Of a stretch of 64,000 nucleotides of DNA, positions 25,755 to 38,245 are shown in pieces. The notes beneath the pieces were generated by a model. That model did not search any database. It worked only from the letters and a program-made list of their open reading frames with translations, and was not told the origin of the DNA. Within the stretch, counting starts at the first letter, position 1. Each line of letters starts with the position of its first letter. The translations under genes and the position numbers were made by a program. Source of the stretch: Microcebus murinus (lineage: Eukaryota > Chordata > Mammalia > Primates > Cheirogaleidae); assembly GCF_040939455.1 (NCBI RefSeq), contig NC_134108.1:12119501-12183500 (forward strand), given 5' to 3'.

Positions 25755-25815
25755 TTTTACTTACTGTTATTTTTCCCCCCAAAATAAGTTTTACTTACTG
25801 TTATTTTTCCCCAAC
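25755..25815 (+). repeat. Tandem duplication in the OPRM1 3' UTR
   Basis: 'ataagttttacttactgtta' followed by 'tttttcccc' occurs twice back to back (from about 25,749 and 25,784). The two copies are almost identical, so the duplication is recent. Confidence 0.85.
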
Positions 25816-26624
25816 CCATGTAGAAGTTACGTGACTGATTCCCAGGTAGCAAGGGGATCCTGAGGACATTTATCAGATTACTACTTGCAATATTGAGTTT
25901 ATAAATTCTGAAAGTAATCTGTTATTTGAACCTAATTTATATAGATGCAGTAGCATGCATGGCAAGTACCCAGCTGGGTAGAAGGCCTATTGGTTTCCTC
26001 TATTCGTTTGAGAAATAAGAGCCGTGAATTTCCATAAAGCAAATGAGTTTTAAGTTTTACAGCAGTGATCAGTAACAACTCCCTACCGAGTCAGAGCACT
26101 GGGTGAACCTGGGGGCAGATGAGAACAAGTTGTCTACCAGCCAAAGAGAGTAACAGAAGCCCTTGTCATTTTCCTGTTTTCTGAATGGACCCCTGCAGAG
26201 GCAGAAACAGGCATTAGGAATCAGGTTTACCACCTGCAGAGAATCAGCTATGGGTTTCCTGAGCGAGTCAGGATATTGGAGATTAAGTTCTTACTGGGTC
26301 TAAGTCAAAATGATGGAGAAAAGAGAGCTATTATTTAGTGAACCGGGGAATGTAGGTGGCCCACCCAGATGTCAAGCCATGAGTACAAATGTGTCTCAGT
26401 TGGCGGTGCTGACCTCCTACACTGGCCTGGTTGTTCTTATTCTAAGGAGAATGCATTGTGTGATGACAGACATTTCAGGAAGAAGTAAAAAATCTTGAAT
26501 GCAACAAATAAATAATCATAAAAAACTCAAACCAAAGAAACCTCCCCCCAAAACCCAAAAAAACAAACCCCAAACCCTCAAAGAGTAGGCAAATGAGGAC
26601 TAGCATTCAGAAACACCTACATGA

Positions 26625-26964
<340 letters not shown>

Positions 26965-29903
26965 AGAAACACCTAAGTGGCCATTTTATCCAAAGTCACT
27001 TTGTAAATGGGACCTCTTCTCTTTTGGAAGTCTCTGGCAGTCCAGGTTCTTAGGCAATAATGTCGGCTTATCTCAAAGCCTAATGTCTTGGACCACCGCA
27101 AAAGAAAAGCTACATGTGTCGTCACTATGGTGGGAAAAGTATAGAATTATTACTGCAACTCAAGGCCCTCCTGAATAAGGAACACTTCATGCACATGGCA
27201 CTTTTTTATTTGGGAAAAGTCAGAACTCTAACATGGCACTCAAAACCCAGCAGGATCCACAGGTTCACCTTTGAGGGCTTGCTGAACATGGTATGCCTGC
27301 ATCAGAGTCTTCCTAACTCAGAGCTGTGAGTAGCTGCAGAGGCCAGATCTACACAGACACTTGCAGACTAAAAGAGGCACCAGCTGATTTCTAGGTTTGG
27401 CTGTTTTGGTGTCACAGCAGGGCGGGGTGGTGGCATTGCTACCGTAAGGTGATACAGAATATGAAAAGCATCTCTGCAACCCGGAAGCCCAGCTCCTGGG
27501 GAAGCCAGGAGCTGGATAGCTGCTGAGGCACCCAAATTTTGCCAATATCATGTAGTGTTGGGGCACTTCTGCCCTCCTGGAAGTGGGGGAAATAATTGCT
27601 GTTCTGTTTCCAGAGGTTCTTTTTTGTCCTTCTGAACAAAGAAATCACAGCCACTAGGTCATGAAAATGTAATCTCCTCTCCCTCTTTCCTAATATTAGT
27701 TAATTAAAGCAATTTTACTGCGCTTAAAGTAAAGAAGTTCACTCATGTTGTGCAGCGTATAGGGCTATGTTCAATTTTATTCAGACCTAGGAAAATGGTC
27801 ATCTCATCTCATTTTCTCTTTTCCTGTATCTTCCTCAGTTCATACCACTTCTTTCATTTCTGCTTGGTATTTTGTAACCCTGTGTAATGAATATTGAAAA
27901 TTTTCTAACCTTAGTGGGTAGTGCAAATTAAATAAAACATTTATGCATTTGAGGCGAAACAGCAGAAGTTTTTTTTTAAGAGATTTGAAAGCGAAGGAAT
28001 GCGATAGCCTGTTTTCAAGATTTGAGTCCTTTCAAAAATTGAGCTGCAAGGTAAGAAGAAGGAAGTTCTAGGCAATATTTTAAAATAACCTTTTTCTGGA
28101 AGGTTTTTTGTTGTTGAACATTCCTATATGGTACATGAGACAATATCAAGGTGGATTTTCCCCACTGGGCTATTTCTCTAAAACCTAAAACAAATACTTA
28201 TTTTTGTCTAGGAATATGCTTATGCTAAGAGTGCTATTCGTTGGGATTTAAGCAATAAGACTTTTTCAGTTGCACAGGTTTAGATTTCATGCACATGGCT
28301 TGGGGTGAGAAGCAAACTATATTTGATTCACAAAATATCTTTGAGCAATAATAAATCATTGATAAGTACAGATGGAGGCAAATTCAGTAACCACAAAAAT
28401 TGTGACTATCCCCCTACATGATATACAACTAATATTACCATTCTTTCAGCACCAAAAATGAAGACAAAGCATCTGAAAAATATAAATAAATCTGTGCTTA
28501 CCTTAAAATATGGGGATGTTCTGATTAATATTGGTCAATTTTTACACTAACAAAGAAATGGTATAGTTTTGTGCTGTTCCCATAAGGACAGAAGTGTTCC
28601 TGAAACCCAGAGCTCTAAAACCATCTAGAGTAGCTGCTCAGCTGTTGCCTTTGGTAGGTTCTGTTTCGGATTTGATAGATTCTGTAGAATCTTTACAACT
28701 TTGTCGAGATTGCTGTCTGTTCTACAAAATGAATACTTTTGAGAGATAATTTCTTTGGGTAAAGAGTAGTAAGGCAAACTACTTTTCTCTGAATGGCAGC
28801 AAGGTATGTTGCCAATTAATTCCAATGATAGAATGATCAAAATGAGTAAGCTCTTGCCTTCTTCCCTTTCCCTTTATTGTTCCACTTGGTTCTTAACTTG
28901 CTTTCCCCAAATAAATAATCAACCTTCCGCATGGCCTCAGACCTAGTGTTATATTCAAGGAACATCTTAATCTACTGCAATAGAGTTTTATTTTAGTTGA
29001 AAGTATATGAAGTTCATTTGGATGCAAATGGATCACAGGCTTACTAAGTTTCTGGAAGTTGAGAGAAAAAGGAGGAGCTCACCCCTTGTGCCACAGTAGA
29101 TTATATGACTGTTTTTCCTAGGTATGGGGTCTGGAACTTAGGATATTAGGGCTGTAAACCTTACTTTCCAGGTGAGTTGGCTCTGAAATGCAAACCTGAA
29201 GCACTCTCAAAGTGCAGAGGAAGAAGGAACTCTCCCAACTTCCTCTGTAATTTTGTAGAGTTTCAGTGCAATTTTGAATGCAGATTTTAATGATGTTCTC
29301 ATTTTAGTTCAAGCTTATAGAAAATGCAAAGTGAGTTGAAAAAGTGTATTATTAAATTTGTATTAAATGTGTGACTGGAAGAACCCCCAGAAAATCGATC
29401 TTTCTCTGACTCTCTGCCCAGAATCTAGAATCATCTTTTCATATATTTGAGTAAGGAGGTGCTTTCCAGGATTGATATGTTTAATTTTAATGATGTCTGA
29501 GCTCTTAAAATTCCTTTAAAATGCATATGCAGCATTTATTCAATGTTGTTTGAAAAGTACCTTGTTACAAAAGCAATTTCAATCCACCCTCAACTTTCTT
29601 TTCATACCCTGAAATCTCAGTGTAAACGGTATTTACATTTGTAAATCAAGTCCCTAGGACACAATAATATCATTTGAATTAAATTGAACTTGACCCATCT
29701 GCCTACTCCTTTAGGAAATGCCATGGTGTTACATGATAGGAGCTTGGACATTTGCCACACATTGTAGTGCAAGAAGCTGTTGACATTTGGTTTTGCTTAC
29801 TTCTTGAACAGTTAGTAACACACATTATTCCTTGCACTTTTCATATTTTTTATGACAATGGAGAATAATGACTCTGAGTTGAAATTATTTCTAGTTAAAT
29901 TCA

Positions 29904-29943
29904 TGTAAGTACCGCGCGCTAACCGATTGTGCCACTGGAGCTT
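29904..29943 (-). mobile_element. Retroinserted 5' half of tRNA-Ile(UAU), 20-bp TSD
   Basis: On the minus strand, 29,941 to 29,906 reads GCTCCAGTGGCACAATCGG then TTAGCGCGCGGTACTTA. From memory this equals positions 1 to about 35 of mammalian tRNA-Ile(UAU), with one G-to-A change at a CpG (GGCGCAATC in the tRNA). It stops inside the anticodon, so the D arm is complete and the T arm with the B box is absent. The perfect 20-base duplication 'attatttctagttaaattca' flanks it at 29,884-29,903 and 29,944-29,963. There is no poly(A). This fits a tailless retropseudogene copied from a 5' tRNA half. It is sense with respect to OPRM1. Confidence 0.88.
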
Positions 29944-32900
29944 ATTATTTCTAGTTAAATTCAACTGGCTCTTGGATGAATGTCCCAGAATTGGACCTTT
30001 TAATTGACTTTTGCTTTAGATTCTAATGACAGTGGTCTTAGATGCAATCTAGGTACCTATGATTGTGGATCCTGAACCATCTCAAACTGGAAAAAACACA
30101 GTGGTTAGGGGTGCAGTGGCCCAGTTATTCATTAAGTTTCATGGTTGTTCTCACTTTTTCCCCAAGCCCAAGCAATCTGGCCCACGAGAAAAGAATTATG
30201 CTGAGAATGTTGGCAAGAATCTTGATGTTTCTACAATGGCAGTAAGAAGTCCTCAAAAAACTCATTTTCTGTTGGTGGATATTTCTTTGAAGAGAATTGT
30301 ATTTCCTCCAGCAACAGTTCCAAGGTTATGATCCACCTCATGAATGGCACAACCATAGCTAGGGCAGGTGTGGCTTGTTGAGAGGCTACTGTGTCCTATC
30401 CTTGCGTTGCCTTAGCTAGAACTATCCAGAAGGGATAGTGTCAGCTTCTGCAATATTCATGGCTGAAGCTGGAAAAATCTCTAGTGGGCCATCTCATCTT
30501 GGTAATTGCCAGTAGACACAGAATATGTCTGTATAAATTAATTATCTTTATTATATAAGAGATGCAGTGCACATAATTTTCACACATTTTAAATGAAATG
30601 AAATATTTCATGCAAGCATTACCAAAAAGACCTTGTTTTTAGCTTTCAAACATAGAATATACTTAAGTAAGGACTTTGAATTCTTTGGAGGGCTTCAGGA
30701 TAAATGTGGTCAGAAAAAATCTTTTTGGAAGTACTTTCCTTGTACCTTAGTTACATTTTTCTCCTAGGCTTTGTATCTGTGCTTCCAAATTTCAACTTTT
30801 GCCTGGATCCTGAGGTGTAAAGGGCATGGTATGATAACTCTGGAAACAGAATTTTGTTAGCATCTTTTAGGTGATATTAAATGAGCTAAAGTGCACTTTT
30901 TTCTATAAAGAAATTTGCAAGTGTATGAATACTGGTTTTATCAACACAAGTCATATTGTCTGAGGAAATGAATATCCTCTTAACTACACAAAGCCATTTT
31001 TTAGAAGAGTTTATTTTAAAACTGCCAACTATTTCAATGTTGAGAAGTGTTTCAAATGGCCAGATTTTAGAGTCTTGCCTCTTCTGATGGCCCCGTTGGA
31101 ATGACATTCTATCATAGAAGCCTCCCATGGGTGCTTCCTGCCTTCTCAAGGAGTCACCCACCTCTCAGGGTCTTGTGCCAAAGGTGGTCAGAGGTGGTTC
31201 CTAGTGAATTCTCCAAGTTTCCTGCGTTGTTGTTTTGATGTTGATAGTTTTCATTTATAATTTTCACTACAAATAGGAAACATTTGGTATCAGGTAGCCA
31301 AGCTGTGTATATACATGATCTCACTTGATCTTGACCACAACCCGGTAAGGTTGCTGTTGTCATCCACAGTTTCAGGAGAAGAATGGAGCTAGGGGAGCTT
31401 AACTATGTTGCCCTAAACTACAAAGCAAAAAAATTTCACGAAGTATATTCAGACATGGGTCTGTATGACCTTGAAGCTCAAATTTTAGTCTCTTCATTGA
31501 ACTCTTTTATTTGATATCATCAAATGGTTAAGAGGTGATCAAATCCCCTGCTGAGGGGCCCACCTTCAGGGCCATTAAGCTCAGGGTCCTGGGGACCCTC
31601 TCCTGCCCAGCTGAGTCTCTTTCCTTTCTAGTGATTGGCAAGGAGAGAAGGATGCAGGTGCAAACTAATAGTGAGGGTGCACAGTGAAGGGGAAGAGACC
31701 ACTGACTACTTAGACAGAGTAAGCTAGAATTTCCATAGCAAGTGATCAGATGAGAAAGCACATCTTCCACTTCACATCTACAGACTGCATCCCTGGGCTG
31801 GCAAACCAGGAAGAAATCCCACCCATAAAGGCAAGGGTGAAATAAGAAGGAAGAACAAAGCAGAACACATCACTTTCTTCATCTTCAGTTTTCACCAGAA
31901 ACATTAGCCCATCCAACTGAGTCAGGGGTGTTATGTCTCTATTTGCCTTGGAATCACAAGGTAGTTGTGAATTTACAATAAAAAGTGGTTTTGAGTGAAA
32001 AATATTGAGAATACATTTTTTTATTTACTTTAGAATATCTTATTTTTTAAATTAACCCCTTCATTGTGTATTCTATGTAGAGTTTAAAAGATGGCATGGA
32101 AGAGCCTTGCTCACACACATGACATTTGTAGGAAAAGATTGATGAAGTCCTGCATGAAGACTAAGTTGCTCTCAACGGCATGGCAGGTAATTAACCTTAA
32201 GAGCTTGTCATTATGCAGAAACAATGACAGTTGAAAAACAGCCCTATGAGCCAAAGCAGTACTATGTTGTCCTTTGAGAGAACTCATGTCATTATAGTCC
32301 ATTAAAAGCAAGAATTTTCCTCCCCATTGACTTGTATACAAATATTTCATTCTCCCTTATTGTGTCCCATTTGAATTATCCATTTTAATTATGGAAGCTC
32401 TAGTAGTGTATTTGTGTAAATATACACACACAAATACATTCATTTAACATTCTAAATCCTTTTAAGGTCCTGGTTTTAATTATTTTGATCAGAAAATATT
32501 AAAAAATTATGCATAATGCACATTTATTCTGGAACACAATATTTGAGAAAGAGAGATTGTTAGAAACAAATATGAGACTTCATCAGAAGGAAACATTAAA
32601 ATACTTGTCTTGGCTTTTTTTTCTTCTCTCATCTAATGGATACATGGGTTGGGCCCACATAAGTACAGCCAGTGGATCTGAAGACAGTAAATTCAGTTAT
32701 TCAGCTGTCTTCCAGAAACATTGCTTTTAGATGTCTGGTGAATATTTGTGCCTTGTTAAATTGATGAAGGGATATGAATGTTACAGTTGAGTATGCCCGT
32801 GGCTTGTAGACTCAGCTATTCTCACAAGAGAAGCCAGCACCCTGTTTTCTACTTGTATCTTCATACATAACTAAAATATATTTGATTCATTTAATCAGTG

Positions 32901-34276
32901 CCGACAAAAGTTCAAAGTGGAGATCTTCTTGGCATGGACCCTCTGACTCGGCTGTCTACCTAGATTACATAAAATTGGTGATTGCCAAATCTCTACAGTA
33001 TTTCATAACAAAGAAACCCAGTCAGAGAGGAAAATTGTCTCAGAGAAACTACTTAGAAGATTGACACTTTACAAAGGAAATCTTGACATTTAGCAGAGAT
33101 CAAAAAGACTAAAATATTGGTGATGACATTATATAAATGCAATCTTCAAGGAAATATTTCTGGGCAATTGTTAATGTTTCATGTCCAAGTAACTACACAG
33201 GATTGAAAAGTAGATCACACATATTTCTATACGGTCATTTGAGTCTTTCTGTCTTGAGATTAAGTTTATTGGTTCCTTTTTTTTTCAAGTTTAAATGGTT
33301 CTGGCAATCAGAAAAACCTTTGTCATTTTATCATGCTGATTTAAAAGGCATGAATATTCTGAGTTGAGTTAAAAAAGGAAATAAAATGTGTAGGGAACAT
33401 GCAGTATGGAGAAGCTAGTGAGAAATGGAGAGCACATTTTAATTCTTGACTTCCTGTGTGGATGAAGTGATGAGCTCATTGGCTGACTATTCTCTCTTGT
33501 GAACACTTAGATAGGAGCAAGGGAATTTGCACATCTAAAACTGGAGAGCAAACCACTGAAAGCCTAACAATGGAAAATCCCCCATTCTGACTTAGGAAGT
33601 ATCTGCGGTGCACAAGAATCAACCTTTCTGCAGCTGACATGTGACTGAGTTTCAGGTTACCTTTCACATTCATCTCTTCCCTTATAATTATGGAGCAAGG
33701 TAAGAGAGATGTTATTCATTGAAACAATACAAAACCAAGACATGGAGGTGGAAATGATGTCTTTACCAGATGATAATTTTAAGGTGAACATTAAAGATCA
33801 AAAATAGAAGAATATATTCCTTTACAAAACACTAGAAAGACTTGGACTTATCACACAAGGGACTTTGATCAGAGGTAGCATTTACATGTTACTATGGTGA
33901 ATTTAATAATTGGTGGTTTGTCTTTGATGAGGTCATAAATATTTGCTTGAAAACAAACTATTACATACAGAAGGGTTACCTTCTATGATGACCTCAATTC
34001 ACATACCATGGTGTGTGTTGGTCCCACTGGGGGTCTTCCTCGTGATTATGTACACAAGCTGGGCTCGTTAGCGTGGTATATTCCTTTCCTTCCAAATGCT
34101 CGACTTGGTTTGGATGTCCCTCCGCTGTTCAGAGTTGGGTGGCCAGAGAGTTTTGATGATTCCAAAGCAGGCACTTTCCTAGGGAACTAGAGCCTCCCAC
34201 ACATTCTTGCAGCGACCTGCTTCACACAGATGGTGGCTCTTAAACTTGGTGAGGGTCTAAATGGCACGAGACCCAG

Positions 34277-34315
34277 TTAGGGCAATGGAGCAGTTTCAGC
34301 TTCCAGATTTTCTAG
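34277..34315 (-). CDS. OPRM1: OPRM1 exon 4: C-terminal tail of MOR-1
   Basis: The minus strand after 'ctctcctttcag' (acceptor AG at 34,316-34,317) reads twelve codons, LENLEAETAPLP, then TAA at 34,277-34,279. This is the tail of canonical MOR-1, the same as the rodent and human tail as I know it. It joins exon 3 in phase 0 after Gln. The tail affects receptor phosphorylation, internalisation and recycling. The exon is too short to be found as an open frame by itself. It continues into the long 3' UTR. A strepsirrhine Alu lies about 315 bases upstream in intron 3, well clear of the pyrimidine tract. Identification is firm because of residue identity, the acceptor and the phase. Confidence 0.96.
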   Translation of the reverse strand, partial: LENLEAETAPLP

Positions 34316-34630
34316 CTGAAAGGAGAGAAAGAGCAAAGACAGTGAGCATTTCACATTTGGTGGCAGCACATGTGTATTGAGATCTTCTGTTTGTAAGAAC
34401 CGTATCAAGGACCTTCGTGTATAATTTCACCTGCAATCTTCAGTTTTTCCTAAATGTCGAGATGTTAATTAATATCCTTGGTAATCATGAATAATCTCTT
34501 GAGTCATTATGAATATACTCTTGCATTTGTGTGCACTACTGAAGAATTATATATAGTCCCTATAGTTAAGATTGATGATTTCCTTGACAGAATACATTTT
34601 AACGCAAACTCATTCTCTCCCTTTGTTCTT

Positions 34631-34953
<323 letters not shown>

Positions 34954-35454
34954 CTTTCCCTTTGTTCTTTACCCTTATCTTGTTCTGCCTGCTTGTCCTC
35001 AATTCATCTATGACTTGGCCAACTTTTCAAAAGAAAAGCAACACTTTTTTGGCAATACTTCTTATGCTTGTTATTTCTAGATAAAGAGATTTTTATTTTC
35101 ACCCAGTTCTCAAAATTAATGGATTCTTTTTTTCCAGTAGTAACTGATTCAAAGTGCACCCCACCCCGCCCCCAGGGTAAAGCTAGCAGTATGTTCAGCA
35201 GTCTCATAACGTTTGTTCAGACATATGGAAATGTGGCTAGATATTTTCAAATAAGGGAGGAAGACTGTGGAAATAGAACAAGTTTTGTGATTAACAAATA
35301 ATTGTTGTTACCACAGTTATAATTTGGTGAGGAGTAAAGGGGGTGTTTGTATAATAAATGTAAAGAGATGCAAGATCTTTTTTTAAGTTTATTTTGGTAA
35401 ATTTGCTTTATCAATTTGCTTCACCATTTGCTTTCTCTGTTTTTCCTCTCTCTC

Positions 35455-35480
35455 CTACACACACACACATACACACATCA
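35455..35480 (+). repeat. (CA)n microsatellite, interrupted
   Basis: About a dozen CA units broken by a 'cat' step. Confidence 0.9.
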
Positions 35481-35579
35481 TCATGATCATCTTTTTGAAT
35501 CATTTGATGTTGAGTCAATCCTTTACCCCTAAATATTTCAGTGTGTGCTTGCTGAGAATAAGGACTAGATCAGATCCCT

Positions 35580-36050
35580 ATCACTGTTGGGAGAAGCAGT
35601 TTACCAGGGGCCAGGAGCGTCCCTGCATGCCATGCTGACTCTGCCAAACTGCAAGGCCTGACCGTACTCTGACTCTGATCATTTCTGTACGAGTCACAAT
35701 GGCAATTAAACAGGCACAGGCCTTGGCCACTCTCTGACTGCTTGCTCCTGGGAAAAGCTTGGTTATTGCTCCCCCAGGTGCTAAGACTTAAGTTCTGGGT
35801 TCCCCAGCAGTGGTACAACCTGTTGTGTGTGTAGCCACCACCTGGTCCCATTGAGTCACCTTGTGGGGGATTTGGGAGCTAGGGACCTGGCACTGTCACG
35901 CTAAAGTCTCTACTGTTTGCTGTGAGTAATAAACTGAGTGTTTTTGTCTACTTCGGCCCCAGCAGAGTTGTGGCAAAGCACTCTGCTTGCTTGGTCACCT
36001 CCTCTGGAGTCTTGTTACTCTTGCCATCTTCTATGAGTTTGAGATTCTTC
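35580..36050 (+). mobile_element. Degenerate LTR, left copy
   Basis: This roughly 470-bp segment resembles 37,725-38,245. Matching landmarks include 'ctgggagaagcag' against 'ttgggagaagcag', 'gttgtgtgtgtagc' against 'attgtgtatgtagc', 'gggagctag', 'tttgctgtgagtaa' against 'ctctgctgtgagtaa', and 'ctgcttgcttgg' against 'ctgctcgcttgc'. The AATAAA near 35,926 is placed like an LTR poly(A) signal. Orientation is inferred from that signal. Confidence 0.6.
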
Positions 36051-37724
36051 TCAGGCAAAATGGCACAATGTACAGGGTCCCAGGACAGACAACTTTTTGG
36101 AAGAAAAGAGTGAATGACTCACAAGCTGGGTTCAGGGACATTTGTAAGCTCCATGGGTCTGGTAGCAAATATCTGGCTCAAGTGGTGCAGAAGGCAGGCA
36201 GTGAGTGGTCCACCTGTTGATATCTCTCCTGTCTGCTGATGAACAAGGGTTAAGTCAATAGACAGAGGCTGAGAGGTGGGGGTAAAATCTAACACACCAG
36301 GTTGCTGTTTGCTCACCTGTGGACTGGTGGACTAGGAGGACACTCTGGGCTCCACTATGGAGGAAAGCATAGCTGCACTAAGTTTTAAGTCACAACTGGA
36401 TACATCTGGAGGGTAATATGTCCCCATAGAGAGTACCAAGATGCAGATCCATAGTGTGAGAGAAAAGAAAGAAGTTCAGGGATACTTTGACCAACAAAGA
36501 AAGGAGCTGTTAGACATTTGGCTGCTGTATTCGCATGATGAAGAAGCAGGGAAGGTTATGTCCTTATAACATCAACACCAGCACCAAGGCTGCTGTCTCA
36601 CTTGAGATCCCAAGCATTAAACTACTGCAAATTATTTCACTGGGACAGAATCATATCCCACAGTGAGGTTTGCTACTCTGGATTTCTGTCTCAGTAATGA
36701 CATTGTGGCCAATCCAAGAAGATTTTCTTGAGCACAATAAAATCCCATGGAGGAAGCTACTCAAAGCCTGAGGGCTGAAGCTACCGTCGTTTGTCTTGGA
36801 TTGAATGACAGTCCCTACAATGACTCTTCATCCAGAGCATGATGGATGAGTTTTTAAGATTGCTTTCCTCACTGCAAGGTGGAGGAGTCCACTACCTTTC
36901 TTGCTGGGAGATCCTATACTGGCAGCTATGTTGATTTAGGGCCAGGAAATGCCCAGGACAAAGACAGAACTCCCTAAGCCAGATAAAATCTCTGCGATCC
37001 AAAACGAAGACCAGGATGGGAAAACCAACCCCCTCCAAATGGGACTCAATCATAAGGCAACATGGTTATTTATGCCTGCTAAAACAGGGGCTCCCGAAGA
37101 AGAGAATGATGGGCCCCTAGGTAAAGAGGGATTTCCTACCCAAGGGGTACATGGTTTTCTGTTTCCAAACAACAGTGTGAATACTGTTGCTGGGCATCAG
37201 AGTCCACATTCTGGAGACAGATCAGGATCCTATTTTTCTTTAGCTACCATAGCCAATGAGATGCAGTAAACCACAGAAGATCAGCAGGTCAGTCTGAACT
37301 GGCTGACTGTAAGTGGATCATTGATTCTGGCTGAATAGGGAGGATTTGCATGGTTGCCAACTGCCACAACTCCTGTTGTGTTTGAATTAATACCCACAAT
37401 ATGGTGGTGCAATCCATGCATGTCATGAGAAAAGAAGCTAGATGGTATCTGAAATAAGACCCGCTAGTCCTCACTGGGACTTATTCAATTAGGGTCTGGG
37501 ATCCTGGAGTGCATGGTTGTGGTTAATACTGCAGACTAACCTCATCTAGTGGATGGGATTCTGTTGATATAATAATAACCCTAATCCGGTATTAATTGAA
37601 ATAAATGGAACAGATCTGGTCCTAGACCTTGTCAATATGCCTAATCCACGTTGCTGATAGGGAGGCATACTTTTTAGGTGGCTGAAAATTTAAGTTCAGC
37701 CAAGAATATGCTGGGCTGACCTGT
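36051..37724 (+). mobile_element. Internal region of a degenerate LTR element
   Basis: About 1.7 kb between two related direct repeats. The longest plus-strand frame (36,949-37,269) gives a 106-residue polar, Pro/Asn-rich segment that I cannot assign to gag, pol or env. No reverse transcriptase or protease motif is visible. It is probably a heavily deleted endogenous retrovirus-like element with no coding capacity. Confidence 0.45.
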
Positions 37725-38245
37725 GAATTACTGGGAGAAGCAGGCCCCTGAGCATCTCTGCCCATTCTTGCTGACTGAGCTGGACTGCAAGACCTCATTA
37801 TCTTCTGACCCTGGGTTGTTTCCACAGCTAGTCATACAGTCAATTAAGAACCTTAACTGCTTGACTAAATGAGCGCCACAGCATGGCGACTTTCTGACTC
37901 TGGCTTCCGGGTAGGAGGACTGGTTTGTTTACTGCTTGCTACAAAAGATGATGAACCCTTAGCTCTGAGCTCCTCGACTGCGGTGCAGCCCATTGTGTAT
38001 GTAGCAGCAATCCGGGTTAATTGTGTCACATCATGAGACATAAAGGCAAGGGAGCTAGCGTTACCACGTTGATGCTCCTGCTATTTGCTCTGCTGTGAGT
38101 AACAAATGGTTTTCTCTGGTCCACTGAGTCACATCGTCTATTTTTGGCACCCATCGAATTGTGACAAGCCAACCTGCTCGCTTGCTAAGATATCTCCTTT
38201 GGAGTTTTGCAACCCCCACCATTTCGTAAGGCCAGGCTTCTTTTC
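37725..38245 (+). mobile_element. Degenerate LTR, right copy
   Basis: The direct-repeat partner of 35,580-36,050, diverged by an estimated quarter or more by eye. It differs by several small indels, so the insertion is old. Confidence 0.6.

Noticed and set aside
29904..29943. Functional tRNA gene
   Set aside because: Only the 5' half is present. The B box, T arm and acceptor 3' strand are missing, and target-site duplications flank it.
36949..37269. 106-codon frame in the LTR-flanked element, considered as gag, env or dUTPase remnant
   Set aside because: No diagnostic motif could be found, so it is left as unassigned internal sequence.
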